Shown piece by piece: positions 37,546-47,730 of a DNA stretch of 64,000 nt. A model generated the notes under the pieces. That model was not told where the DNA came from. It made no database searches and saw only the letters and a list, made by a program, of their open reading frames with translations. The translations under genes were made by a program, and so were the position numbers. The stretch's first letter is position 1; each line of letters opens with the position of its first letter. The stretch comes from Pseudomonas sp. KNUC1026 (GTDB lineage Bacteria > Pseudomonadota > Gammaproteobacteria > Pseudomonadales > Pseudomonadaceae), in NCBI RefSeq assembly GCF_021650705.1, contig NZ_CP087138.1, positions 1,054,001-1,118,000 of the forward strand, read 5' to 3'.

Positions 37546-38005
37546 ATGAAGCGCTGCGTCGTCGCCCTCGCCATCCTCGCCCTGGCCGGCTGTGCCACCT
37601 ACCGCATGGGCCAGGCCCGCGATGCCGGCCCGATCGCCACGCTTGAATCGGCACGCCTGCCGGTGGACATGGCCCAGTGCGTTGAAACCACCTGGCAACT
37701 CGAATCGCTGTTCGGCCCCGACGCCGACGCCTTTACTGACCGCGACGGTAAGGGGCGGTTCACTGTGCTCGAACCACACCTCTACCTATTTCGCCGACAT
37801 CGAGCCCAATGGCCGCGGCAGCATCGTGCGCTTCTACGGTGAGCCGCGCCGCGGCGATGTCGCGCAGAAGCGCCAGGCGACCCTCGCTACCTGCCTTCGA
37901 TCCCTCAGACGCCCAGCACCGCACCCAGTGCATCGCGGGCGTCGTCCAGCTGCACCAGCGCCGCCTGCCGCGCACCGAGTGCATCGCCATGCTCGATGGC
38001 CGTGA
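37546..38005 (+). CDS. Small lipoprotein of unknown function (one extra base; 3' end uncertain)
   Basis: It begins MKRCVVALAILALAGCATYRMGQ, with a textbook lipobox (LAGC, Cys about 17). The frame slips near 37776; removing one C gives VLEHTSTYFADIEPNGRGSIVRFYGEP, a plausible secreted-domain ending. The repaired frame then stays open to 38005, overlapping the convergent GntR gene by about 100 bp. The natural stop is therefore probably near 37900 and hidden by another error. The family is not recognised. Confidence 0.55.
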
Positions 38006-38615
38006 GGATCGCCTTGTGCCGGGGCAGTGCCAGCTCATGCAGGTTCGGCCGCTGGTTCGAATAGCGCAGCGCCTCGCGCAGGGCAGAGGACAGCATGTTG
38101 CACAGGTGGGTAAGCAGGTCGTTGTGGGTGGCGTCGGCGATGCGCGCGTGAAAATCCAGGTCCGGTTGCAGCAACGAGTCGGCCGAGCCTGAAGCCTCCA
38201 TGCGCTGATACGCCTCGGCGATCGCCGCCACTTCCTCAGGCGTGGCGTATTGCGCCGCCATCGCCGCCGCCGCCGGCTCGATCACCGCGCGCACGTTGGT
38301 GAGCATGGCGAAGAAATCATTCTGCGGGCTGCTCTGCATCAGCCAGTGCAGCACGTCCGGGTCGAGCAGATGCCACTCGCCCCGCGGGCGCACCACCGAG
38401 CCGACCCGCGGCTTGGAATACACCAGCCCCTTGGCCACCAGTACCCGCGTTGCCTCGCGCAGCACCGGCCGGCTGACCGCGTACTCCTCGCACAGCAGCG
38501 CCTCGGCGGGGAGCTTTCGCCCCGGCTCCCAACGCCCGGCGACGATGCCCATGCCGATGTCGTGGACGATCTGGCTGTGCAGGCTTTTGCGTTTGGGGGG
38601 CTTGCGGTAATCCAT
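37905..38615 (-). CDS. GntR/FadR-type (FCD) transcriptional regulator
   Basis: A 236-residue regulator. The winged helix at about residues 10-75 has LHSQIVHDIGMGIVAG, RKLPAEALLCEEYAVSRPVLREA and a GSVVRPR wing. An FCD ligand domain with metal-type histidines follows (DLDFHARIADATHN). It resembles regulators of sugar-acid operons such as DgoR. It probably once lay next to the aldonate dehydratase gene (42121) but is now separated from it by inserted DNA. ATG 38615 (MDYRKPP) is preferred; the longer frame upstream lacks domain support. Confidence 0.85.
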   Translation of the reverse strand: MDYRKPPKRKSLHSQIVHDIGMGIVAGRWEPGRKLPAEALLCEEYAVSRPVLREATRVLVAKGLVYSKPRVGSVVRPRGEWHLLDPDVLHWLMQSSPQNDFFAMLTNVRAVIEPAAAAMAAQYATPEEVAAIAEAYQRMEASGSADSLLQPDLDFHARIADATHNDLLTHLCNMLSSALREALRYSNQRPNLHELALPRHKAILTAIEHGDALGARQAALVQLDDARDALGAVLGV

Positions 38616-39060
38616 GAGGGGCTCGGTGGCGGGTTTGGCGCTAAAGCTACAGGGCGGGTGGTGGTGTCGCAAGGGTTGGGCTCGGGGATTCGGGGGTGGC
38701 TGGATGTATTGATTCAGACGTGGTTTTAAGAGACAGCTGTTTGGTTTTGTTTCAGGATGTTCATTCAAGTAGTTAACGGAAACTAAGCATGCTCCATGCG
38801 TCATCCGTAAACTCGTAGCGCTTAGCTATCACGGGATTCCTTTCGATAGATGGCTGAAGAAATTGAAGAACCTTACCGTTCGCGGCACTTAAGTTTGGCT
38901 TGTATGGATTTGATACAGAACCTATATGGCGGGAGATTCTACGGAAAATGGCCTGGGGCGTGAGTTTGGTTGAGTTCCTGTCAATTGCATACAGAGCCTA
39001 TTCGTAAAATATTCTCACAACTGTGTCCTGAGTCACATTCATTTCAAAATGTATTAAGCC
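38616..39060. other. Left flank of the inserted A/T-rich segment, no gene seen
   Basis: About 445 bp. The first ~90 bp resemble core DNA. From about 38700 the sequence turns A/T-rich with several stop codons in all frames. No supported gene, tRNA or att-like direct repeat was found. It probably contains the left junction of foreign DNA. Confidence 0.45.
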
Positions 39061-39453
39061 TTGACTGCAAATATTGATTTGCGCAGACTTGCTACCTGCA
39101 ATGCAGCCTTTGTCAGCAAACCCTCCGCAGTTTCATTTGGAGAAATGATTCGGAAGTTTAACTTGACTAGCACTTCTACTACCTGTGTAGATGACTGCGT
39201 GGGCACATTGAGTATTGCGCGGAAACATGGGTTTGGAACGGTATATATAGGCGACTTAGTGGCTGTGGAGCATCCTGCTTACAAGAGCGTATCAGACTTC
39301 ATATCATTTGAGAAACCCGTTGCCCCAAGTGTAACTTGCGAATATGAAGAAGTAGGAGTGGTGAGCGTGTCGAGTGAAGGGGATTCGATTGTTTACAATC
39401 GTATAGGGAAGAACAATGCAGGCATTGGCAGTTTATCTAATACATCTGACTAG
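39061..39453 (+). pseudogene. HAD-superfamily hydrolase, C-terminal fragment (tentative)
   Basis: A 130-codon frame opening at TTG 39061, with an ATG at 39145 preceded by GGAG. VSKPSAVSFGEMIRKF provides a motif-III-like lysine, and TTCVDDCVGTLSIARKHGF a motif-IV-like aspartate pair followed by TVYIGDL, the usual end of a HAD phosphatase. Motif I (DxDxT) is absent, so either only the C-terminal half remains or the N-terminal half is lost to errors upstream. It is 11 bp from the nucleotidyltransferase gene and on the same strand. Base composition is A/T-rich. Confidence 0.4.
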
Positions 39454-39464
39454 GCGAGGAGACG

Positions 39465-40334
39465 ATGGAGTTTTTGAAAGCGCTAGGTAGATACCTACCC
39501 TACTCGGTCGCGGTTTTTATCCGTGGTAGCCAGGCCCAGGGTTTTGGGGCGGTAGACGCCGATATCGACGCTATTGTCGTTACCGATCAACCTCATTATT
39601 TCGAGCTTGGTCCAAAAGGTTTCGATATCTATCGCTGGCAGGATGTGAGTGTGGAGGTCCTGGTTCTGACCGAAGCGGATCTCCATCAACGCTTGAGTGT
39701 CTTGGAAAAGCCAAGTTTGTCGCAGGTCGAGCTCGATCAGGCAGAGCGCATTCTATCTGCACGTCTTTTGCAAGGTGATCCCTCACAGTTCGATTTTTCG
39801 GCGTATCAGCAGACGTTTAATACGAAGTACATCGCCCTGAGAATGGAGCGATGCAGGAATCTGTTTGGCAAAATTAGGAGCGATTTCGCAACCGGGGACC
39901 ATCAGCTGGTTCACCTGTCGAGGAAGTTCACACTTTCCATGTTGTAGGCGTATCTGGTTTGGAAGGGCGATAACTTCACCCGCGAGCGCTGGTTGTTCAA
40001 GCGCCTGGATAGAACCTTGGGCAAGGAGGCATGGGTGGTCAGACGTTACATCCAGCTCCTGTTTCAACGGATTTGTCTGACGCCGCAAGAACTCCAGGCC
40101 AACGCACGGCAACTGCTGTTGCTGGCTCAGGCCATGCAGTACGCCATGCTCACTGACAGACATGACAGCCCAGTGCTCGACGGTAGTGGATGCGAGACGG
40201 CCGAGCCTGCGTTCTTGCTACGAATGACACCGGGCCAATCTGCAGTCATCTATTTGAATGACGTCAAGGTTGGAGATGCTACGGCCTGCCTGGATCTGTT
40301 CAGGCAACACGTGTGCGGCGTTGCGGCAGGTTGA
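39465..40334 (+). pseudogene. Nucleotidyltransferase (Pol beta/MNT type) with in-frame amber codon
   Basis: The frame starts MEFLKALGRYLPYSVAVF and has the signature RGSQAQGFGAVDADIDAIVV, that is GS followed by DxD, of Pol-beta/MNT nucleotidyltransferases. A TAG at 39945-39947 interrupts it after SRKFTLSML. The same frame continues with protein-like sequence (AYLVWKGDNFTRERWLFKRL) to 40334, about 289 codons in all. Hence a nonsense change, a base error, or two separate proteins. The adjacent kinase gene suggests a two-step activation pathway (inference). Confidence 0.55.
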
Positions 40335-40392
40335 AGGCAACGGTGGGCCTGACGCGAACAGCGCAATTTTCTTGTATGAGTTGGAGGCCCGC

Positions 40393-41130
40393 GTGCGCAA
40401 TTCGATTACATTTGACGAAGCCACTGTTACAAAGCGCTATGTCTGTTGTTTTTCACTTATGAGGGAACGATACGTCTACGATAACGAAACGAATTTGGGA
40501 GACGTTGTCATTCGTGGTGTCGTGCCGTTTGGCAACGACGCGCTTCGGCTCCCTTACGTGGCGGCGCAACAGGGACCCTGGTGCCATGAGCAGGCAGGGC
40601 GTCTGTTGGCAGACTTCCATGATGCAGTTTATCGAACGCCTTTTACCTCGCTGGAGATACCCGAGGGGAAGATGTTTGTCGAGCGCAAGCTCGTTTCACT
40701 GCTTGAGGAATACAAGGGCGATAGAGCGATCAGCGTTGTTCTGACTTGTGCCGTGGAAGCCCGTACCGACCTCGTGCTCTGTCATGGCGATTTTTCTCCA
40801 AGGAACATTATCGTCAGTAATTCAGGACGGCTTTATCTGATCGATTTTGAAGCGGTGTCGCTTGGCCCGAGGGCGTTTGATATCGCCAAGTATTTGTGGA
40901 AGTGCGCCGAGAATCGAGGTACACGGCAGGGCGCCAGCGTTTTCATAAGAGCCTATGAGCGGAGTGCCCGCTGTGCGGTGGCAGCGCGGGAAATCGACAT
41001 CTATATTCTGGTTCACGCGTTGCTTGCCAAGAAATGGTTGCGAGCAACCGGTATCGACGACCCTCACTACCACCTGTTGGCGCAACGCACAATCGCTCGA
41101 CAGATGACCAAGCTTCGCGCAGGCGAATGA
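40393..41130 (+). CDS. Phosphotransferase of the APH/choline-kinase fold
   Basis: About 245 residues. A candidate nucleotide-binding lysine is in TVTKRY near the start. The catalytic loop is LCHGDFSPRNIIV (HGDxxxxN, about 135 residues in), with the metal-binding aspartate in LIDFE, then FDIAKYLWKC. These are hallmarks of aminoglycoside/homoserine/choline kinase-like proteins. GTG 40393 is preferred because GGAG lies 6 bp upstream; the frame is open back to ATG 40258 inside the preceding gene. The target could be a sugar, amino alcohol or antibiotic. It is on the same strand as the nucleotidyltransferase. Confidence 0.65.
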   Translation: MRNSITFDEATVTKRYVCCFSLMRERYVYDNETNLGDVVIRGVVPFGNDALRLPYVAAQQGPWCHEQAGRLLADFHDAVYRTPFTSLEIPEGKMFVERKLVSLLEEYKGDRAISVVLTCAVEARTDLVLCHGDFSPRNIIVSNSGRLYLIDFEAVSLGPRAFDIAKYLWKCAENRGTRQGASVFIRAYERSARCAVAAREIDIYILVHALLAKKWLRATGIDDPHYHLLAQRTIARQMTKLRAGE

Positions 41131-41240
41131 ACCCGCTCATTACGGCGCAAACACCACATGAAACAAGTCAGTGAGATCGTGGCGATCGTGTCCCGGGAAG
41201 TGGTGTAACTCATCATGGCCTTGGCCACTGAGTTTGCCGT

Positions 41241-41817
41241 TTAGTTGATCACGGTCGACAGCTCGGCCTGTGGATTATCGCTGACTGCCTCAAAGGCCTC
41301 CAACTGCATGTAACGCCGTTGCAGGCACCACTCGTCGCTCTGCTCCAGCAACATTGCTCCGACCAGTCGGGTGATCGCCGGGTCATTCGGGAAGATGCCC
41401 ACGACCTCAGTACGGTGTTTTATCTCGGCGCTCAGCCGCTCTAGCGGATTGGTGCTGTGAAGTTGCTGCCGGTGAGCCTTGGGGAAGCCCATGTGCGCCA
41501 GCACTTCATCCTCGCAGCCGTCCATCAGAGCTGCGATCTTCGGGTACTTCTCGCGTAACTGATCGGCCACCAGGCGCCACTGCTGGTGGCATTCCCGGCG
41601 GCTGTCCTGGGCAAACACTTTCCGCAGCAGCACCGCCACCATGGTGCGCTGGCCTTTGCCGACATGGACCATGGCATTGCGCATGAAGTGAACACGGCAG
41701 CGCCGCCACGTCGCGTGGAAGACCTTGGAAACAGCCGCCTTCAAGCCTTCGTGAGCTTCGGAGATGACGAGCTTCACGCCACGTAGGCCCCGCCGCATCA
41801 GGCTTCGCAAGAGGCCC
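41241..41817 (-). mobile_element. IS256-family transposase, C-terminal remnant
   Basis: About 190 residues of the C-terminal half of a mutator-type transposase: RGLRGVKLVISEAHEGLKAAV, RCRVHFMRNAMVHV, HSTNPLERLSAEIKHRTEVVGIFPN and a normal end. The N-terminal half is missing. At its 5' side it runs directly into a fragment of a different transposase, so the element is truncated and inactive. Confidence 0.8.
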
Positions 41818-41895
41818 TTTACGGAGATTGCAGCGACGCAGCAATTCAGCCCGCTCAGCCTCAGAAAGCGCTATAGGTATCGCTCGTCGGCCCAT
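41818..41895 (-). mobile_element. IS630-type transposase, N-terminal remnant
   Basis: It begins MGRRAIPIALSEAERAELLRR, the usual opening of IS630-family transposases, and after about 26 codons switches to IS256-type sequence. The junction near 41818-41826 marks an insertion or deletion between two elements. Confidence 0.55.
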
Positions 41896-42120
41896 GATGT
41901 GACAGCTCTAGATGAGTGAGTTCACAATGAGCGTGGACTATATTTTCGCCGGTACTTCTGAAACACCACACTAATACGTCGTAGACCATGGCGCCCAGCA
42001 TCCTGCCTACAGCAGCCCCTATGGCCGCCAAACACCCCAAACCCCTTCTGTAACAAGGCCTCCTGTCAGTCGCCTGGCAAACGGTCCAACGCAGCCCCAC
42101 GGCTGCGTATTCCCAATACC

Positions 42121-43859
42121 TCAATGCGAATGCCGCGCCACCTTCGACCCTCTGCACCCCACCAGGAAGTCGAAATCGCACCCTTGATCCGCCTGCATCA
42201 CATGTTCGATGTACAGCTGCCGATACCCCCGATCATCCCGTCACCGGCCGGTGCCTGCCAGTCGGCCAGGCGTGCGGCGAGTTCCTCGTCGCTGATGTCC
42301 AGGTGCAGCCGCCCAGTGCTGCAATCGAGCTCGATCCAGTCACCTTCGCGCACGGCGGCGAGCGGTCCGCCGGCGGCCGCTTCGGGCGCGACATGCAGCA
42401 CCACGGTGCCGTAGGCGGTGCCGCTCATGCGTGCATCGGAGATGCGCACCATGTCGGTCACGCCCTGGGCCAGCAGCTTGGCCGGCAGGCCCATGTTGCC
42501 GACCTCGGCCATGCCTGGGTACCCCTTGGGCCCGCAGTTCTTCATCACCAGGATCGAGTCGGCGGTCACGGCCAGGTCCGGGTCGTTGATGCGTGCCTTG
42601 TAATCTTCGAAGTGCTCGAACACCACCGCCTGGCCGCGGTGCTTCATCAGCGCCGGGGTGGCGGCCGAGGGCTTGAGCACGGCGCCGCCGGGGGCGAGGT
42701 TGCCGCGCAGTACGCAGATGCCGCCGTCGGCAACCAGCGGGTTGTCGATGGCGCGGATCACTTCGTCGTCGCCGTGGATGGGCGCTTCGCGCACGTTTTC
42801 CCAGAGGGTGCGGCCGTTGACCGTGAGCGCATCGGGATGCGGCAGCAGGTTGTGCTCGCCCAGGCGGCGCAGTACGGCGGGTAGGCCGCCCGAGTGGTAG
42901 AACTCTTCCATCAGGAAGCGCCCGGACGGTTGCAGGTCCACCAGCGTCGGTGTGCCGCGGCCGATGCGGGTCCAGTCGTCCAGCTCCAGCGGCACGCCGA
43001 TGCGGCCGGCGATGGCCTTGAGGTGAATCACCGCGTTGGTCGAGCCGCCGATGGCAGCGTTCACGCGGATGGCGTTTTCGAAGGCTTCGCGGGTGAGCAC
43101 CTTGGACAGGGTGAGCCCTTCGTTGACCATCTCCACCGCGCGCATGCCCGAGAGGTGCGCGAGCACGTAGCGGCGTGAGTCGACTGCCGGGATGGCGGCA
43201 TTGTGGGGCAGGGAAACCCCCAGGCTCTCGGCCATGCAGGCCATGGTCGAGGCGGTGCCCATGGTGTTGCAGGTGCCGGCCGAGCGCGACATGCCGGCTT
43301 CGGCGGAGAGGAATTCGTCGAGGTTGATGCGCCCGGCCTTATAGGCCTCGTGCATCTGCCAGACGATGGTGCCGGCGCCGATGTCGCGGCCCTTGTGCTT
43401 GCCGTTGAGCATCGGCCCGCCGGTGACCACGATGGCCGGCACGTTGCAGCTGGCGGCGCCCATCAGCAGGGCAGGGGTGGTCTTGTCGCAGCCGGTCAGC
43501 AGCACCACGCCGTCCACCGGGTTGCCGCGGATCGCTTCTTCCACGTCCATGCTTGCCAGGTTACGGGTGAGCATGGCGGTGGGGCGCAGGTTCGACTCGC
43601 CGTTGGAGAACACCGGAAATTCCACCGGGAAGCCACCGGCCTCCAGCACACCGCGTTTGACGTGCTCGGCGATCTGGCGGAAGTGCGCGTTGCACGGCGT
43701 GAGCTCGGACCAGGTATTGCAGATGCCGATGATCGGCTTGCCATGGAACTGATGGTCGGCAATGCCCTGGTTCTTCATCCAGCTGCGGTACATGAAGCCG
43801 TTCTTGTCGTTGGTGCCGAACCATTGGGCCGAGCGCAGGGTGGGTTTGTTTTCAGGCAT
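42121..43859 (-). CDS. IlvD/Edd-family aldonate dehydratase, L-arabinonate type (one-base gap)
   Basis: About 579 residues after repair. It dehydrates a sugar acid to the 2-keto-3-deoxy acid using an Fe-S cluster and Mg2+. Cysteine-bearing signatures are GICNTWSELTPCNAHF, LLTGCDKTTPALLMGAASC and SRSAGTCNTMGTAST, with RVNAAIGGSTNAVIHL later. The frame breaks near 42228-42240; restoring one base replaces the short ending by RGYRQLYIEHVMQADQGCDF and the stop at 42121, the normal family end. It is divergent from the MFS gene with shared control sequence. Confidence 0.87.
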
Positions 43860-43875
43860 GGCGGGCTCTCTTATT

Positions 43876-43966
43876 GTAAGACTTAATTATTCGAACGTTC
43901 TCCAATATAGGCGCTGAAAATCCAATTTGGAAGCTGTTGTGGTTTAAATAGTAAGACTATATAGTC
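43876..43966. promoter_or_regulatory. Candidate GntR operators between dehydratase and MFS genes
   Basis: GTAAGACT occurs at 43876-43883 and again at 43951-43958, 75 bp apart, in the A/T-rich gap between the divergent genes. The second copy runs into a perfect 12-bp palindrome GACTATATAGTC (43955-43966). Spacing and position suit a repressor acting on both promoters. The GntR/FadR protein at 37905 is the obvious candidate, by inference only. Confidence 0.4.
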
Positions 43967-44039
43967 CTTCAAAACGGCCTCTCGACAGGCCGTGCCCTAT
44001 ACAGCCGTGCCCACAAGAACAACAACACGGAGTCGCCCC

Positions 44040-45358
44040 ATGAGCCAGGAACTGGCGCTGATACGCCGTATCACCCTCAAGTTGATCCCCTTTCTGGTGC
44101 TGCTGTACCTGGTGGCCTACGTCGACCGTTCGGCGGTGGGGTTCGCCAAGCTGCACATGAGCGCCGACGTCGGCATCGGCGACGCCGCCTACGGCATGGG
44201 CGCGGGGCTGTTCTTCATCGGTTACTTCCTGCTGGAGGTGCCCAGCAACCTGTGGCTGGAGCGCTTCGGTGCGCGGCGCTGGTTCGCCCGCATCCTGATC
44301 ACCTGGGGCGCCATCACCTGCGCCATGGCGCTGATCCAGGGGCCGTGGAGCTTCTATACCCTGCGTTTTCTGCTGGGTGCGGCAGAAGCGGGGTTCTTCC
44401 CCGGCGTGCTGTACTACATCACCCAGTGGTACCCGGTGCGCCATCGCGGCAAGATCATGGGCCTGTTCATCCTCTCCCAGCCCATCGCCATGATGATCAC
44501 CGGCCCCGTCGCCGGCGCCTTGCTCGGCCTGGAAGGGCTTGGCGGGCTGCATGGCTGGCAGTGGCTGTTCATCGCCATCGGCCTGCCGGCGATGCTGCTC
44601 ACCTGGCCGACCCTGCGCTGGCTGCCGGATGGCCCGCGCCAGGTGGCCTGGCTCAGTGAAGCGGAAAAAGACTGGCTGGCCGGCGAGTTGCGCAAGGACC
44701 TGGCCACCTTCGGCCAGACCCGCCATGGCAACCCGCTGCATGCCCTGAAGGACCGCCGCGTGCTGCTGCTGGCGCTCTATTACCTGCCGGTGACTCTGAG
44801 CATCTACGGCCTGGGCCTGTGGCTGCCCACGCTCATCCAGCAATTCGGCGGCTCCGATCTCACCACCGGCTTCGTGTCCTCGGTGCCCTATGTGTTCGGC
44901 ATCCTCGGCTTGCTGATCGTGCCGCGCAGTTCCGATCGCCTCAACGACCGCTACGGCCACCTGGCCGGCTTGTACCTGCTCGGGGCCATCGGCCTTGCTT
45001 GCGCGGCCTGGTTCGCGGCGCCTGCGCTGCAATTGGCGGCGCTGTGTGCGGCGGCGTTTTCGCTGTTTTCCTGCACGGCGGTGTTCTGGACGTTGCCGGG
45101 CGATTCTTCGCCGGGGCCAGTGCAGCGGCAGGTATCGCGCTGATCAATTCGGTGGGCAACCTCGGCGGCTACCTGGGCCCGTTCCTGATCGGCGCGCTCA
45201 AGGCCTGGACCGGCTCGCTCGCCAGCGGCCTGTTCCTGTTGGCCGGTGTGATGCTGCTGGGGTTGCTGCTGACCGCAATCGTTTATCACGTGCTGGAGCG
45301 CCGCCATGCGTTGGCGCCTGAGCAGTTCGCTGCCAGTGCCCGTTCCCGTTTGAGTTGA
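44040..45358 (+). CDS. MFS sugar-acid transporter, anion:cation symporter family (one-base gap)
   Basis: About 439 residues and 12 membrane segments: YLVAYVDRSAVGFAKLHM, FLLEVPSNLWLERFGAR and LGAAEAGFFPGVLYYITQWYP are ACS-family signatures. The frame breaks at 45101, where GGGCGA should be GGGCCGA, restoring TLPGRFFAGASAAAGIAL. Between the dehydratase and the AraD1 gene, its likely cargo is the aldonate that the dehydratase consumes. Confidence 0.88.
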
Positions 45359-45371
45359 AGGAGGCAGTTCG

Positions 45372-46361
45372 ATGCGTTCGATTCAGTTCACAAGCCCGGC
45401 CGGCGAGCGCCGCGTGGGTGTGGTTGAAGGTGGCCAGGTAAGGGCCGTCGACGGAGTAGGCAGCACCCGCGAGCTGGCGTTTGGAGCCATCGAGCGGGGC
45501 ACCCGCCTGCAGGATGAAGTGCAGCGTCTGGGGCTGGGCGAGGCGTTCGATTACGCCTTGTTGCTGGAGCAGCACCGCGTGCTGCCGCCGCTCGACCACC
45601 CGGACCCGGCGCACCTGCTGGTGACCGGCACCGGCCTCACCCACCTGGGCAGCGCCGCCACCCGCGACAAGATGCACCAGGGCGCCGATGAAGGCACCCT
45701 CACCGACAGCATGAAGATCTTCAAATGGGGTGTGGATGGCGGCAAGCCCGCCGCAGGCGAAGCAGGTGTGCAGCCTGAGTGGTTCTACAAGGGCGATGGC
45801 GGCATCGTGGTTGCGCCCGGCGCGCCGCTACCGCTGCCGCCGTTTGCCGAAGACGGCGGCGAGGAACCGGAGCTGGCCGGCCTCTACCTGATCGGCCCGG
45901 ACCACAAGCCTTACCGGCTCGGCTATGCCTTGGGCAACGAGTTCTCCGACCACGTGATGGAGCGGCGCAACTATCTGTATCTCGCCCATTCCAAGCTGCG
46001 CGCCTGTGCCTATGGGCCGGAGCTGCGGGTGGGCGCGCTGCCGGAGCACCTCGAAGGAAGCAGCCGCATCCTGCGTGATGGCCAGGTGATCTGGGAAAAA
46101 CCGTTCTTGAGTGGCGCGGCCAACATGTGCCACAGCTTCGAGAACCTGGAGTTTCACCACTTCAAATACGCGCAGTTCCTGCGGCCGGGGGATGTGCATG
46201 TGCACTTTTTCGGCACTGCAACGTTGTCGTTCGCCGACGGCATCAAGGCGCAGGAGGGTGACCACTTCGAGGTGAGCCTGGCCGAGTTCGGCGAGCCGCT
46301 GCGTAACCCCTTGGGTAAAAGCGCCGAGGTGTTCGCGCCGGGCGGTGTGAAGGCGCTGTAA
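45372..46361 (+). CDS. AraD1-family (fumarylacetoacetase-like) enzyme
   Basis: A 329-residue protein with the family blocks LLVTGTGLTHLGSAATRDKMH, YALGNEFSDHVMERRNYLYLAHSK-like and CHSFENLEFHHFKYAQFLRPG. AraD1/GguC proteins belong to the fumarylacetoacetate hydrolase fold and occur in L-arabinose and related sugar-acid gene clusters, acting on the 2-keto-3-deoxy acid after the dehydratase. An AAGGAGG-type site precedes ATG 45372. It follows the transporter by 13 bp: one operon. Confidence 0.85.
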   Translation: MRSIQFTSPAGERRVGVVEGGQVRAVDGVGSTRELAFGAIERGTRLQDEVQRLGLGEAFDYALLLEQHRVLPPLDHPDPAHLLVTGTGLTHLGSAATRDKMHQGADEGTLTDSMKIFKWGVDGGKPAAGEAGVQPEWFYKGDGGIVVAPGAPLPLPPFAEDGGEEPELAGLYLIGPDHKPYRLGYALGNEFSDHVMERRNYLYLAHSKLRACAYGPELRVGALPEHLEGSSRILRDGQVIWEKPFLSGAANMCHSFENLEFHHFKYAQFLRPGDVHVHFFGTATLSFADGIKAQEGDHFEVSLAEFGEPLRNPLGKSAEVFAPGGVKAL

Positions 46362-46432
46362 AAGCTTTCGCCGCGCGCGGGCAAACACGGTATTCTTGGC
46401 GGTCGTTCTCCCCGCCCTGAGGTAGTTTTTCC

Positions 46433-47724
46433 GTGTTTGCCCAATTCGACCTGCATGAACGCCTGCTCAAAGCCGTGGCCGAGCTCAATTTCGTCGAGCC
46501 CACCCCCGTGCAGGTCGAGGCGTTGCCGCCAGCACTGAAAGGCCGTGACCTGCGCGTCACCGCACAAACCGGCAGCGGCAAAACCGCCGCCTTCGTGCTG
46601 CCGATCCTCAACCGCCTGGTCGACCTCACCGAGCGCCGCACCCACATCCGCGCCGTCATCCTGCTGCCCACCCGCGAGCTGGCTCAGCAAACGCTCAAGG
46701 AAGTGGAGCGTTTTGCGCGCTACACCTATGTCAAGGCGGGTTTGGTCACCGGCGGTGAAGACTTCAAGGTGCAGGCTGCGATGCTGCGCAAGGTGCCCGA
46801 CATCCTGATCGGCACCCGGGCCGGCTGCTGGAGCAGCTCAATGCCGGCAACCTGGAGTTGGAGCGCGTCGAAGTGCTGGCCTTGGACGAAGCAGACCGCA
46901 TGCTCGACATGGGCTTTGCCGAAGACGTCGAGCGCCTGTGCAACGAGTGCGCCAGCCGCCAGCAGACGCTGCTGTTCTCCGCCACCACCGGCGGCGCGGC
47001 ACTGCGCGAGATCATCGGCAAGGTGTTGAAAGACCCGCTGCACCTGATGGTCAACAACGTCGCCGACCTCAGCGAAAACACCCGGCAGCAGATCATCACC
47101 GCCGACCACCCGGCGCATAAAGAGAAGATCGTGCAGTGGCTGCTGAGTAACGAAACCTATCGCAAGGCGATCGTGTTCACCAACACCCGTGCCATGGCCG
47201 ACCGCATCTATGGCCACCTGGTGGCGATGGACTTCAAAGCCTTCGTGCTGCATGGCGACAAGGACCAGAAAGACCGCAAGCACGCCATCGAGCGCCTCAA
47301 GCAGGGTGGCGCCAAGGTGCTGGTTGCAACCGACGTCGCGGCCCGCGGCCTGGACGTCGAAGGCCTGGACATGGTGATCAACTTCGACCTGCCCCACAGC
47401 GGCGACGAGTACGTACACCGCGTGGGCCGCACCGGCCGTGCCGGTGAGCAGGGCCTGGCCATCTCGCTGATCTGCCATATCGACTGGAACCGCATGTCCA
47501 GCATCGAGCGCTACCTCAAGCAGCAGTTCGAGCGCCGCGTGATCAAGGAAGTGGCTGGTAGCTACACCGGGCCGAAGAAGGTGAAGGCGTCCGGCAAGGC
47601 GGCCAGCACCAAGAAGAAAAAGACCGACAAGAAAGGCGCCGCTGCCAAGCCTGCGGCCAAACGCAAGCCGGCGAGCAAACCGCTGGCCAGTGCTGATGGG
47701 ATGGCGCCGCTGCGCAAGCGCTGA
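46433..47724 (+). CDS. DEAD-box RNA helicase, SrmB-like (one-base gap)
   Basis: About 430 residues after repair. Q motif FVEPTPVQVEALPPAL, Walker A AQTGSGKT at about 44-51, PTRELAQQ, DEAD in VLALDEADRMLDMG, SAT, ATDVAARGLD and HRVGRTGRAG are all present. A C-terminal Lys/Ala-rich tail suits RNA binding. The frame breaks at 46815-46817, where CCC should be CCCC, restoring IGTPGRLLEQL. GTG 46433 follows GAGG. It probably acts in ribosome assembly or RNA turnover. Confidence 0.9.
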
Positions 47725-47730
47725 CCCCTT

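Noticed and set aside
46433..47724. Programmed frameshifting in the helicase, ccoI, rnd or gcd genes
   Set aside because: Breaks occur in both directions, lack slippery heptamers and stimulatory structures, and are restored by single-base homopolymer corrections; sequence error is simpler.
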